Below are positions 1 to 8,106 of a stretch of 64,000 nucleotides of DNA, one piece after another. A program made the translations under genes and the position numbers. The notes beneath the pieces were generated by a model. That model saw only the letters and a program-made list of their open reading frames with translations, was not told the DNA's origin and did not search any database. Position 1 is the first letter of the stretch. Each line of letters opens with the position of its first letter. Source of the DNA: Paenibacillus foliorum (GTDB taxonomy: Bacteria > Bacillota > Bacilli > Paenibacillales > NBRC-103111); assembly GCF_013141765.1 (NCBI RefSeq), contig NZ_WHOD01000109.1:62001-126000 (forward strand), written 5' to 3'.

Positions 1-3000
1 GGATAGATCAAGCCCACTAATTGAAACATTAATCTGATCCGCTTGGGAGATGTTGTCAGACACCGTGAATCCTCCCAAATCAACCCGGAAATCAAAATTG
101 GGTTTGTTTTGTGCCACAGGAACAGTTTTCATTTTCAGCTGAATTTCCGGCGCTTTATTATCCAGCCCCTTGATCACAATAGGCACTTTATTGACATTGC
201 CTAATGCATCCACTAGCCCGATAAGTGTTGAACCTTGAGCCAAATAAGTTTTGGACATGGTGAACTTTCCATCCGAACCGCTTATTTGATTCGTGTGATT
301 TACAAAATCCGGCACAACCCCGGTAAACACCTTGTTCGGCGCGTCCATATGTCCGCTCAGTGTCACTTTCACATTCCCCTGTGCATAAGGCTGACCGTTG
401 ATGTTCACCAGCTTGTCTGCAGGCAGTTCGTTACCTGCCTCGTCCACAAATGTATAGGCGATTTGATCCACTTTCGGGGCCGCTGAGACAATATTGTTTA
501 CTTCTTCTTTAATGGTCGTCATGTTGCCATAATCATCGTAAACCGTAAAGGCAGCTACTCCGTTTTCTTGCAGCGATATTACTCTTTTTCCATCCGGCAC
601 TTTAAAGGCAGGTGCAGAAGGATTTATGTTCTGCACTTCAAGTGTCACACCTGAGGCTAGAAGCACATTTCCGCTTCCATCCTTGATCGTATGAAAGGTT
701 TTGCTTCCATTTTCACCGTACGCGTAAGAGCGCACGATCTTGACTTGAGGACCTTCCTTGTAAATGTTGTCGACTGTGGCCTTTGCTGTGGCTGTATTGC
801 CCGCCTCATCCATAAACTCAAACTCAAACGACCCGTTTTCCGTGAAGGTGCGGACAGCTCTGCCATCATTATTCGTAATCAGGATAGGCTCGGAAGCATC
901 GAGCTTCACTGTAACATTGCCATTAGTCTTGGCTGTGATTAGATTGGTAATGCTGCCAACAGGCTTTGTCCCATCCACATTGCTAACTACGACATAAAGT
1001 GTATCTTTTCTGCTCGTGTCAGCCGTATCCGTAAGGTCGAAGGAATAGTAGCCGTTAACCTTTACGTTAAATTTATTGCCAGTGCGAACCGGAACCGAAG
1101 GATTCACAGCTGAGGCCACTACTTTAATGCCAAGTGGAGCCGCGATGTCAATATCTACCCCTTTGGTCGGGTTTACCGGTGTTGTTGTGCTTTGTGTTGC
1201 CAAGGCATACACAGGTTCTGCTGCTTTTACGGCTTCGGTCATTAAATTGATAGGCTCTCCGATTGCTCCGCCAGGAGTTTTATACTTCACCTTAATACGG
1301 AGCTCCTCTACTTTGTTTGAAGATACTTTAATCGCAACAAAGTTCGTATAAGGGCGCCATTTCAACCATCTTTGGCCACCATCCGGAGATACGGAGTATT
1401 CATAGCCACTTTTATCTAAGGTGTCGAGGCTCAACTTCACAATGGCGGTATAGCCATCTTCCTCATCACCATAGACGTAGATCAAATCAGACTGTCCTGG
1501 AGCGGGCGGCACATCCGCTCCCCCGGTTTTGGAAACCTTGAAGAATCCGGTCGTGCCAGTTACAACGCTGTTTCCAGCTATGTCTGCAGCCCACACGTAT
1601 AATTGGAAATCTACAATGTCTCCAGCTGCTAAAGTCTTATTTTCAATTTTGGTTACACCATCGATGAGTAAATCATCCCATTTGTCAGAACTCTCTGTTG
1701 GAGGCGCTTCTCCCTGCTTGATCCACTGGTATTTCTTTACAACCACTTTTTCACTGTAAGTATCTTCAAGCGATACTTTTACCTCATGGAAAGGAAGTGG
1801 ATAAGCAACTCCATTCGAGCTGAAGGTAACCTTCGGTGGACTATTATCGAACTTATATAACTTGTAGAAGTAATTCTCCCGGCCATCGGCTTCCCTCACC
1901 TTAATATGAATATACTGTTGGCCTTCTTTTTTCACATCTGCCGGGACTAGGTAGGTCCGGATTCCATTTAATTCTGTATATGTTGTAAACAGAGTATAAT
2001 CCGTATCATTAGCAGGTCGTGAAACTTCCTTACTAAATGCGTAACTCACAGTCGGCACACCAGCTAGGAAGCTGGAGTAGTTGGAATACGTTACTGAACT
2101 AACGGATTTTGTATTTGATCCATAAGTCGAATTGGTAACGGAATTCCCATAGCTTGCTCCTGTAACAGTCTGCTGAGAACCAAGGCCGCTGATTATGAAT
2201 TTAACATCATGGCTTTTCACATAGTTTGGACTAGGTTCAGGATCAAAGCTTACTGGAATACGAACTGATGAGTTGATGGTTACATTCTCAGATTTGACAA
2301 CTCGTTCATTGCCCGCCAAATCCTCCGATTTGATATTTAATTGATACAATCCATCTTCTATAACCTCATTTAAGGTAGAAAGTACAACCCGTCCTGCTGC
2401 AGACGCAAGTGGATTCCATTGCTCAGTCGGCACCTGACCTTGCTTAACCCATTGATAAAAGCTTTTCTTAACTCCGCTGTGATCATCTGAGATGGTTACC
2501 GGCACCTTGACATCGATCGTGTTGTCATTAACAGTCGGGTCAAATGTAATAGTTGGAGCTTTATTGTCCAGCTTGATAGTTCCCACATTGTAAGACCAGT
2601 TGGAATCATCTTTTTTAAAATCTGCCAGAGGCCAGACGTCGATATCACCATATTGCCCGACAGCTGCAAGTGCTTTATTATCCGCATAAAACACCTTCTC
2701 TGCTTCTGAACCTGCAGCCTCAGCTTTCCAAGCCTCATACTGATCTGAGTGGCTCTGTACATAGTTCTTCTTCTTTTCATATTGCATCAGCTCTCTTGCC
2801 GAATCCCAAGTCATGTCCGCTGTCCAGCTGTGTAAGTACCACAAACCGCTCTTATCTTCAGTTAGAGCCTCAGCCGGAGGAGCAAGCATGTTGGTTTTGT
2901 TGTTCACAACACTGAAATTAAAATCGGGGAATTCTTTCTCCGTATATAAATCTTGTCTTGGCTGCAGCCCTGCTATTGCGTACCTTTTTACCGCTGCAAA

Positions 3001-4884
3001 ATGATCGCTGCTTTTGGAAGCAAAGGGATCTGTTGGGCTCTGACTCCAATAATAATAGACGAGACCTACTGATGGTGAAGCGGATCCGGTCAGATTCGAA
3101 GGACGATAGATGCCATTGCTCGGCTTTTCTTTTCCGCGTTCGCTGACATTCGGATCTAAGAATGGTATAAGTAAAGGCGGGTCGTTAGCGTCGATAGTAA
3201 CCTTACCGTTCTTTAAGTAAATCTGATCGCTAGCCCCACCATTTTCATAATGGAAGAAAATTTCCGGTTTAGTATTGTCTATGGAAAGCTTAGCCCAATC
3301 TATCTTGGAGTTGACATTAGATTGGTCGCCATCCACATGGATGCCTGTATAATTGGCTGGTTGAATGAGCATATTGCCCGCATAATCCTGAATGACGTTA
3401 GTATCGGAGTCGTCCAGCTTCTGATCATGTGATACGGCAATGACCTTCAGCAGCGGAGTTTCGATCGGCAGTCCTGTAGGAATCTTAGTTCTGAACGTCC
3501 AATTGGCCGTACCCTGACCAGATACATAATAGGCTTTCATCCCATTGTTGAGATAAATGAATGTTTTTTCAACATCCCAACCTACCTTCACCACAGCCTC
3601 TTCGGTCATTTGAAGCGTGAAATCAATGGTATCGTCCTTGTTCAACGTCACTCCAGTGAGGATTTCCGGTTGAATCCCGTTGCCGACCTTCGTATATTTA
3701 GGAGCTACCGCATCTACAATGACACGATATCCCTGATTCTCGTAGTCAAAAGGATTAACTGTCTTGTTTCTTAAATGACCATTACTTGAGTTGCTGGCTT
3801 TGTTGAGAGATACTATGATTGCTGCATTACCAGCCTCATCCGTTAGATCGGCTGACCGCAATTTCTCCTCCAAGGTCATATCGATAGGAGCTACACCCGA
3901 TGTTGCTCCCGTTATTTTGGGCTCAAGCGGAAGGTTGCCGCTGTGATGATACTTCGACCCCGTGTAACGATAAACGATGCTTTTATTTACAGTACCTAAA
4001 TTGCCAGTCGTATAGGTTAGGTTCTTCAAATATTGCTGCTCACCAGCAGCAGGCAATCCCGTCTCATCGGGATTGACAAACAGCGGATGACGCAGAAAAT
4101 AATCAGCATTGCCTGCAACCAATGTTGTTGGTTTAACTGGCTCGCTGAAGTCATAAGCTAATGTGATATTCTCATTTTGTTTCACATACAGCTCTTGCTG
4201 ATTGATTTTCGTATTTAATCTTTCAGCCCCGTTGCCTGTAAAAGTGTAACCTTCCAGTTTAGGGCGGGTTTTATCCTGAAATTTGATGTACATACCTTCT
4301 ACACCAGCCCCTTGGCCTTCAACTCCAGCGGATAGTTTAATAACAGTCTCCTTGGTTATCCCTACCTTCATGCTTTTAGCGGATGTGGTACCTTGATGCG
4401 AGCTGTCTGATAATCTCACACCATCAATCTCTATTGCTGCTGATGTAACTCGCGTCTTACAAAAACCAAAAACACAACCAAATTCATTGTAAAGAAGACT
4501 GTCCCAGCCTACTATCGCTTCTGCGTGTCCGCTTTCGGCTAAAGCAAGTAAGGTTGGATTGTCTTTGATATTAATTTCAAGCTTGATCCCAGCACCATTG
4601 TCACCAACAGGAAATACACCACCGTCAGCCCAATCGATTGTTCCATCAGAGTTTATTTTTGTAAACCCATCCGTCCCCGTTTTAAAATTAATAAAAGCAT
4701 TGTCCGCATCATACGACAAATTTCCAAGCCTTGTTCCCGACCCGAAACGTACTTCCTTATCCTCACTTGTTAAACTCGCCGCTTCGGCCTTATCCGCAAA
4801 CCAATTAGGCTGCAGCGTAATAAGCAGACAGAGCGTTAGAGCTATTGCGATCCACTTGTTGATGAGCTTGCTCTTAAACATCAT
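1..4884 (-). CDS. Giant secreted Ig-like repeat surface protein, C-terminus outside window
   Basis: The minus frame is open from ATG 4884 to the window edge: 1628 codons without a stop where I checked it at the N-terminus, the middle and the left edge. AAGGAGG lies just upstream of the start. The N-terminus is a signal peptide (basic residues 4-10, hydrophobic 11-24, AEA-type cleavage near 35). The rest is acidic, beta-rich repeat sequence with Ig-like modules carrying phrases such as DNSPPKVTF and DEAGN (a clear module near residues 1310-1360), which fits an extracellular stalk or polysaccharide-associated protein. No catalytic motif was recognised. An SLH or sortase anchor may follow beyond the edge but cannot be seen. 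The preceding gene ends at its own terminator, so this is probably monocistronic, with a cre box about 170 bp upstream. Function is unknown; secretion is well supported. Confidence 0.85.
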   Translation of the reverse strand, partial: MMFKSKLINKWIAIALTLCLLITLQPNWFADKAEAASLTSEDKEVRFGSGTRLGNLSYDADNAFINFKTGTDGFTKINSDGTIDWADGGVFPVGDNGAGIKLEINIKDNPTLLALAESGHAEAIVGWDSLLYNEFGCVFGFCKTRVTSAAIEIDGVRLSDSSHQGTTSAKSMKVGITKETVIKLSAGVEGQGAGVEGMYIKFQDKTRPKLEGYTFTGNGAERLNTKINQQELYVKQNENITLAYDFSEPVKPTTLVAGNADYFLRHPLFVNPDETGLPAAGEQQYLKNLTYTTGNLGTVNKSIVYRYTGSKYHHSGNLPLEPKITGATSGVAPIDMTLEEKLRSADLTDEAGNAAIIVSLNKASNSSNGHLRNKTVNPFDYENQGYRVIVDAVAPKYTKVGNGIQPEILTGVTLNKDDTIDFTLQMTEEAVVKVGWDVEKTFIYLNNGMKAYYVSGQGTANWTFRTKIPTGLPIETPLLKVIAVSHDQKLDDSDTNVIQDYAGNMLIQPANYTGIHVDGDQSNVNSKIDWAKLSIDNTKPEIFFHYENGGASDQIYLKNGKVTIDANDPPLLIPFLDPNVSERGKEKPSNGIYRPSNLTGSASPSVGLVYYYWSQSPTDPFASKSSDHFAAVKRYAIAGLQPRQDLYTEKEFPDFNFSVVNNKTNMLAPPAEALTEDKSGLWYLHSWTADMTWDSARELMQYEKKKNYVQSHSDQYEAWKAEAAGSEAEKVFYADNKALAAVGQYGDIDVWPLADFKKDDSNWSYNVGTIKLDNKAPTITFDPTVNDNTIDVKVPVTISDDHSGVKKSFYQWVKQGQVPTEQWNPLASAAGRVVLSTLNEVIEDGLYQLNIKSEDLAGNERVVKSENVTINSSVRIPVSFDPEPSPNYVKSHDVKFIISGLGSQQTVTGASYGNSVTNSTYGSNTKSVSSVTYSNYSSFLAGVPTVSYAFSKEVSRPANDTDYTLFTTYTELNGIRTYLVPADVKKEGQQYIHIKVREADGRENYFYKLYKFDNSPPKVTFSSNGVAYPLPFHEVKVSLEDTYSEKVVVKKYQWIKQGEAPPTESSDKWDDLLIDGVTKIENKTLAAGDIVDFQLYVWAADIAGNSVVTGTTGFFKVSKTGGADVPPAPGQSDLIYVYGDEEDGYTAIVKLSLDTLDKSGYEYSVSPDGGQRWLKWRPYTNFVAIKVSSNKVEELRIKVKYKTPGGAIGEPINLMTEAVKAAEPVYALATQSTTTPVNPTKGVDIDIAAPLGIKVVASAVNPSVPVRTGNKFNVKVNGYYSFDLTDTADTSRKDTLYVVVSNVDGTKPVGSITNLITAKTNGNVTVKLDASEPILITNNDGRAVRTFTENGSFEFEFMDEAGNTATAKATVDNIYKEGPQVKIVRSYAYGENGSKTFHTIKDGSGNVLLASGVTLEVQNINPSAPAFKVPDGKRVISLQENGVAAFTVYDDYGNMTTIKEEVNNIVSAAPKVDQIAYTFVDEAGNELPADKLVNINGQPYAQGNVKVTLSGHMDAPNKVFTGVVPDFVNHTNQISGSDGKFTMSKTYLAQGSTLIGLVDALGNVNKVPIVIKGLDNKAPEIQLKMKTVPVAQNKPNFDFRVDLGGFTVSDNISQADQINVSISGLDLS

Positions 4885-5056
4885 TACAACCTCCTTCTAA
4901 ATTTCTACAAGCTAATAGTCCTTAAGAACCATCAATAATCGCTTTCATTACTCTCACTAGTTCTTTACAACCACTATGATTCCTATTTTAAGGTTTGCCT
5001 CTCAACAAATACTAAACATTTTCGTCATTTTTCTACTTTATTCTCCTTTTGCGATT

Positions 5057-5070
5057 TGTAAACGTTTCCA
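5057..5070. promoter_or_regulatory. cre box (CcpA site)
   Basis: TGTAAACGTTTCCA matches the catabolite-responsive element consensus TGWAARCGYTWNCW at every position. It lies about 173 bp upstream of the start of the giant surface protein, which suggests carbon-catabolite control. The match is direct; CcpA binding is inferred. Confidence 0.6.
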
Positions 5071-5181
5071 TTCACTTGCCAAGATGAGCTCACACCATAC
5101 AAAATAAACCTAGCCGAGGACCAGGTCTTATTTTAATCCCATACATTCGATTCGAGGGGTTAAGACTTATACTTTAATCAA

Positions 5182-5213
5182 CAAAAAGCCGGATGCTTCA
5201 AGCAACCGGCTTC
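5182..5213 (-). terminator. Rho-independent terminator of the triplicated-module protein
   Basis: On the minus strand AAGCCGG pairs with CCGGCTT, with TGCTT/AAGCA extending the stem, followed by TTTTTG. It lies about 20 bp after the stop at 5235. Confidence 0.85.
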
Positions 5214-5234
5214 ACTCTGTTTTTATTTAGTTGT

Positions 5235-6293
5235 TTAATTACGTGGCTGTCTCTTCTGTTCAACGAATTGCTTGATATGGTCAGTTAAGCCATCCTTAAT
5301 TTTAGTAATCAATTGATCCTCACTAATGCCTTTTTCTTGTGCAATTTCTACTAGCGACTTACCAGCCTTCAAGCTAGCTTGAAGTTCTTCTCCAGTGACT
5401 CCTAGAGCTTTGGCCAATGCTTCTGGATTTCCAAAGCCGCCCATGCCTTGCTTGCCACCAAAGCCTTGTTTTCCGCCAAAACCTTCTTTACCTTCGCCTT
5501 TGGTCTTCGTGCTTGTAATCTCTTTTTTCAAACGTTCTGCCTGACCGGTCTTCACTTTGTCTGCTTGCTCTTGTGTAAGCTTGCCGGCGGTAACCGCTTC
5601 AGCAAGTGTTTTATTTTGAGCATCGGTTAGCTTTTGCAGGTAGTCAGCCTCGCTTAGCCCTTTCTCCTGAGCGATTTGAGATAATGTTTTGCCGGCCTTC
5701 AAGGCGTCAGTAACAACACTCTGCTCGACTCCAAGCAATGTAGCTGTCTCCTTTACTAAATTGCTGCCCTGATGGAAGCCACCATCTTTACCCGGACCGC
5801 CAGGTCCACCTGGGAATCCGCCTCTTGGCCCTTCGCCTGGTTTGCCGAAGCCTGCACGTTCAATGTCCTTCTGTAAACGTTCTGCCAAAGCAATTGTTTC
5901 TTTATCTGCTTGTGTTTGTGTAATTTTGCCGGCAGTAACGGCTGCAGCTATTGCTGTTTTCTCAGCATCCGTTAGCTTTTGTAAGTAAACTTCCTTAGTC
6001 AAGCCTTTGTCTTGGGCAAGCTGCAGTAATGTTTTGCCTTCCTTAAGTGCATCGAAGACTACGCTTTTTTCCAAGCCTAACAGAGTTGCCGTTTCTTCTA
6101 AAATATTGCCTCCACGGAAGCCAGGTCCTTGATGATCGCCACGAGCGCCCTTTTCTGAAACCTTAGTTCCTGTCTTGCCGTCTGTGCCAGTTGTTGCATT
6201 TTCTGCATTCGCTTGGCTCAGCAATCCGGCTCCTCCCAATAATAAACTAGCTGCTATCGCACCTGTTAAAATTTTCTTTTCGAATAGTTTCAT
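5235..6293 (-). CDS. Secreted protein with three related helical modules
   Basis: A 352-residue secreted protein. A signal peptide spans residues 1-30 (cleavage at ANA). Two long related modules follow at about 67-148 and 181-262: an ETATLLG start, a KTL.Q.AQ.KGL core, and an AVTAGK.TQ.QADK end. A shorter third copy lies at 290-346. Gly/Pro/Phe-rich linkers separate them. The AVTAGKxTQxQAD signature resembles short secreted Firmicute proteins of the DUF2680/YckD type, but no function is known to me. The start is ATG 6293 because AAAGGTGG sits 8 nt upstream; the in-frame GTG at 6305 lies inside that ribosome site. A terminator follows. The promoter region carries 11-bp direct repeats, suggesting control by a response regulator. 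Confidence 0.85.
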   Translation of the reverse strand: MKLFEKKILTGAIAASLLLGGAGLLSQANAENATTGTDGKTGTKVSEKGARGDHQGPGFRGGNILEETATLLGLEKSVVFDALKEGKTLLQLAQDKGLTKEVYLQKLTDAEKTAIAAAVTAGKITQTQADKETIALAERLQKDIERAGFGKPGEGPRGGFPGGPGGPGKDGGFHQGSNLVKETATLLGVEQSVVTDALKAGKTLSQIAQEKGLSEADYLQKLTDAQNKTLAEAVTAGKLTQEQADKVKTGQAERLKKEITSTKTKGEGKEGFGGKQGFGGKQGMGGFGNPEALAKALGVTGEELQASLKAGKSLVEIAQEKGISEDQLITKIKDGLTDHIKQFVEQKRQPRN

Positions 6294-6333
6294 TGTCATG
6301 TCCACCTTTATATGGAATTTACCTACAAATAGA

Positions 6334-6402
6334 AGTATAGACTCTTTTTCTTAAAAGGACATTAATCCCAGTTGAGTGTTAGCTGAATGTTTGCTGAATG
6401 TT
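6334..6402 (-). promoter_or_regulatory. Promoter with three 11-bp direct repeats
   Basis: On the plus strand 6370-6380, 6381-6391 and 6392-6402 read agttgagtgtt, agctgaatgtt and tgctgaatgtt: three head-to-tail 11-bp units. On the minus strand they lie about 30 bp upstream of a TATACT -10 (6339-6334). OmpR-family regulators such as PhoP commonly bind 11-bp-spaced direct repeats upstream of -35. The binder here is unknown. Confidence 0.5.
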
Positions 6403-6658
6403 ATGTTTGAAATATCAATAGAAATAGGGAAGCCTCTTCAGGAGTTCCCATCATGCGTCCACAGGTGTCACAACAAAGCTGGATCTAAATTCGCGGGAGG
6501 GTTCATGGCCAAATGCTAGAGTTTTTAACGCTGATTCCTGCCACAACTCACATTAATTATTATAGGAACGGTATGGCTGATCTGAGCTGAGCAAGATAGG
6601 GATAATATGAGTTTACTTATTCCAGATAATTAAAACTTTATCTTACTTGCTCTCTCTG

Positions 6659-6836
6659 CGGAACGTCTCGATTCCCTCAAATTCATGATTTCACGGAACT
6701 ATGGTACATTATTCCTAGCGTCCAACCTGCCACATTTTGATATAAATAAAGGATCGTACTTCCGTTCCACTTGAATGATCACATGTGCATACCAGAATAG
6801 TGTACCTACGTTCCTCCCTACACATGCCCAATTAAA
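6659..6836. repeat. Dispersed hairpin element family B, copy 1
   Basis: This stretch shares its order of blocks with 23412-23600: CGGAACGTC, TTCATGAT-TCACGGAACTA, then GATCGTA-TTCCGTTCCACTTGAATGATCAC, then CCTA-GTTCC. The left arm near 6693 (ggaactatggtac) is complementary, with mismatches, both to the middle arm near 6752 and to the right arm near 6800. It does not encode a protein. Confidence 0.65.
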
Positions 6837-6909
6837 GAATGGAGAAACGCGCTTGACGTAGTTAAAAAAGAATAAGCTTCGCTCACCCTAATCCCCACAA
6901 ACCTAAATA

Positions 6910-6938
6910 AATCGCCCCTTACAGACCAAGGGGCGATT
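6910..6938 (-). terminator. Terminator of the amidohydrolase
   Basis: AATCGCCCCTT pairs with AAGGGGCGATT around a 7-nt loop. On the minus strand it is followed by TATTTAGG, a weak U-tract. It lies about 80 bp downstream of the stop at 7016. Confidence 0.6.
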
Positions 6939-7015
6939 CACTGTTGCAGTAGAAAACTTGATATAACCGACATGCCGCTTCATCAACGACATCTTCTTGA
7001 AGCCTTGCTCTCCCC

Positions 7016-7858
7016 TTATCTCAGATGCTCCAAACGATAAAACCGCAGCGCATTACCGCCAAACAATGCTTCCTTATCCTGCTCGCTTATCGCTTCAGGC
7101 AGCCCCTGCTCCAGCACTTCTACTACTTGATCGTAGCTTGCAGCTAGCAGACATACCGGCCAGTCACTTCCGAACATGACGCGGTCAGTACCGAATAGGC
7201 GTACAATGTGTTGGATGTACGGTGTGATTTGTTCCGGCTTCCAATGCTGATGATCCGCTTCCGTCACCATTCCCGACAGCTTGCAGTATAGGTTAGGATA
7301 CGAAGCAATCTCTTCCATCTGGGATGCCCAAGGCTCCCATTGCCCTTCCATGATTTGCGGCTTCGCTATATGATCGATGACGCCGTGCAGATTCGGCACC
7401 GCTTTTAGCAGCTTTAGCACCGACGGCAGTTGATGGGAAAGCATCAGAAGATCGATAGGGAATCCTTCCTCGGCAAAGTACCTTAGAGCCTCCACAATAG
7501 CAGGCTGCAGAACTTCGTCTGCGTCTTCCATTGCTTGTATCATGACGCGAATCCCTACAAACGCCGGATGTTGTTTAAACAACTGATACTGCTCGCGGTA
7601 ATTCGGGCTTTGGAGATCCAACCAGCCTACAACTCCAGCTATCGATTCGTTATTTCCAACCAAATCAAGCATAAACTCTGTATCCTGCAAGGTAGGCGCA
7701 GCTTGAACTACAATCGATTTATCCAGCCCATTCTTATTCAAATGACCGGCTAGATCTGCCGGACCAAAATCCTTGTAAATAGCTTTCATATCAGGAGAAA
7801 TCCAGCCATAGTCGCCTCTCTCCAATTTCCAAAAATGCTGATGCGCATCCACTCTCAT
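7016..7858 (-). CDS. Amidohydrolase of the sugar-lactonase type
   Basis: A 280-residue cytoplasmic TIM-barrel hydrolase of the Amidohydro_2 family. The metal motif DAHQHFW is at residues 4-10, a central DHIAKP is at 162-167, and the late catalytic aspartate lies in FGSDWPV (D232). This set is typical of L-fucono-/L-rhamnono-lactonases, which open the lactone made when a deoxy sugar is oxidised. The start is ATG 7858, preceded by GGGGGA at about 7 nt; the longer in-frame extension has no ribosome site and a Cys-rich non-family sequence. The adjacent GH106-like gene and downstream sugar enzymes support a deoxy-sugar role. The exact substrate is inferred; a 2-pyrone-4,6-dicarboxylate hydrolase-like activity is the main alternative. 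Confidence 0.85.
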   Translation of the reverse strand: MRVDAHQHFWKLERGDYGWISPDMKAIYKDFGPADLAGHLNKNGLDKSIVVQAAPTLQDTEFMLDLVGNNESIAGVVGWLDLQSPNYREQYQLFKQHPAFVGIRVMIQAMEDADEVLQPAIVEALRYFAEEGFPIDLLMLSHQLPSVLKLLKAVPNLHGVIDHIAKPQIMEGQWEPWASQMEEIASYPNLYCKLSGMVTEADHQHWKPEQITPYIQHIVRLFGTDRVMFGSDWPVCLLAASYDQVVEVLEQGLPEAISEQDKEALFGGNALRFYRLEHLR

Positions 7859-8106
7859 AGCAAATGTCCCCCAAATTCCGAATTGGCAGCCACAGCAGGT
7901 ACATGCCAAGGCCTACATCCAATTTATACCGTAAAATGGTCAAGATGTATACCTTTCAACGATGGAAATGGAGGGTTTAATATAGCAAACCTTCCCTTGT
8001 GCAAAAGGATACGTTTTTTCCAGCATATATATGTACTCTCCATCAAAGCTGCCAATTAACATACCAACTCATCGTTTCCATTCATTTCCTAAACTAACCA
8101 TTACCA

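Larger units (their letters stand above)
4885..5234. other. Intergenic region with cre box and terminator
   Basis: This 350-bp gap holds the leader of the giant surface protein (RBS AAGGAGG directly before 4884), one cre-like box and the terminator of the upstream gene, each listed separately. It is AT-rich. No further ORF with a ribosome site was seen, and no convincing -35/-10 pair could be fixed. Confidence 0.6.
6294..7015. other. Intergenic region with promoter repeats and a family B element
   Basis: This 722-bp gap contains the promoter and 11-bp repeats for the gene at 5235-6293, a copy of dispersed hairpin family B, and the terminator of the amidohydrolase to its right. No ORF with a credible ribosome site was found. 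Confidence 0.6.

Noticed and set aside
8060..8075. cre-like word near ATCGTTTCCATT
   Set aside because: Several mismatches to the consensus; not better than chance in this AT-rich gap.
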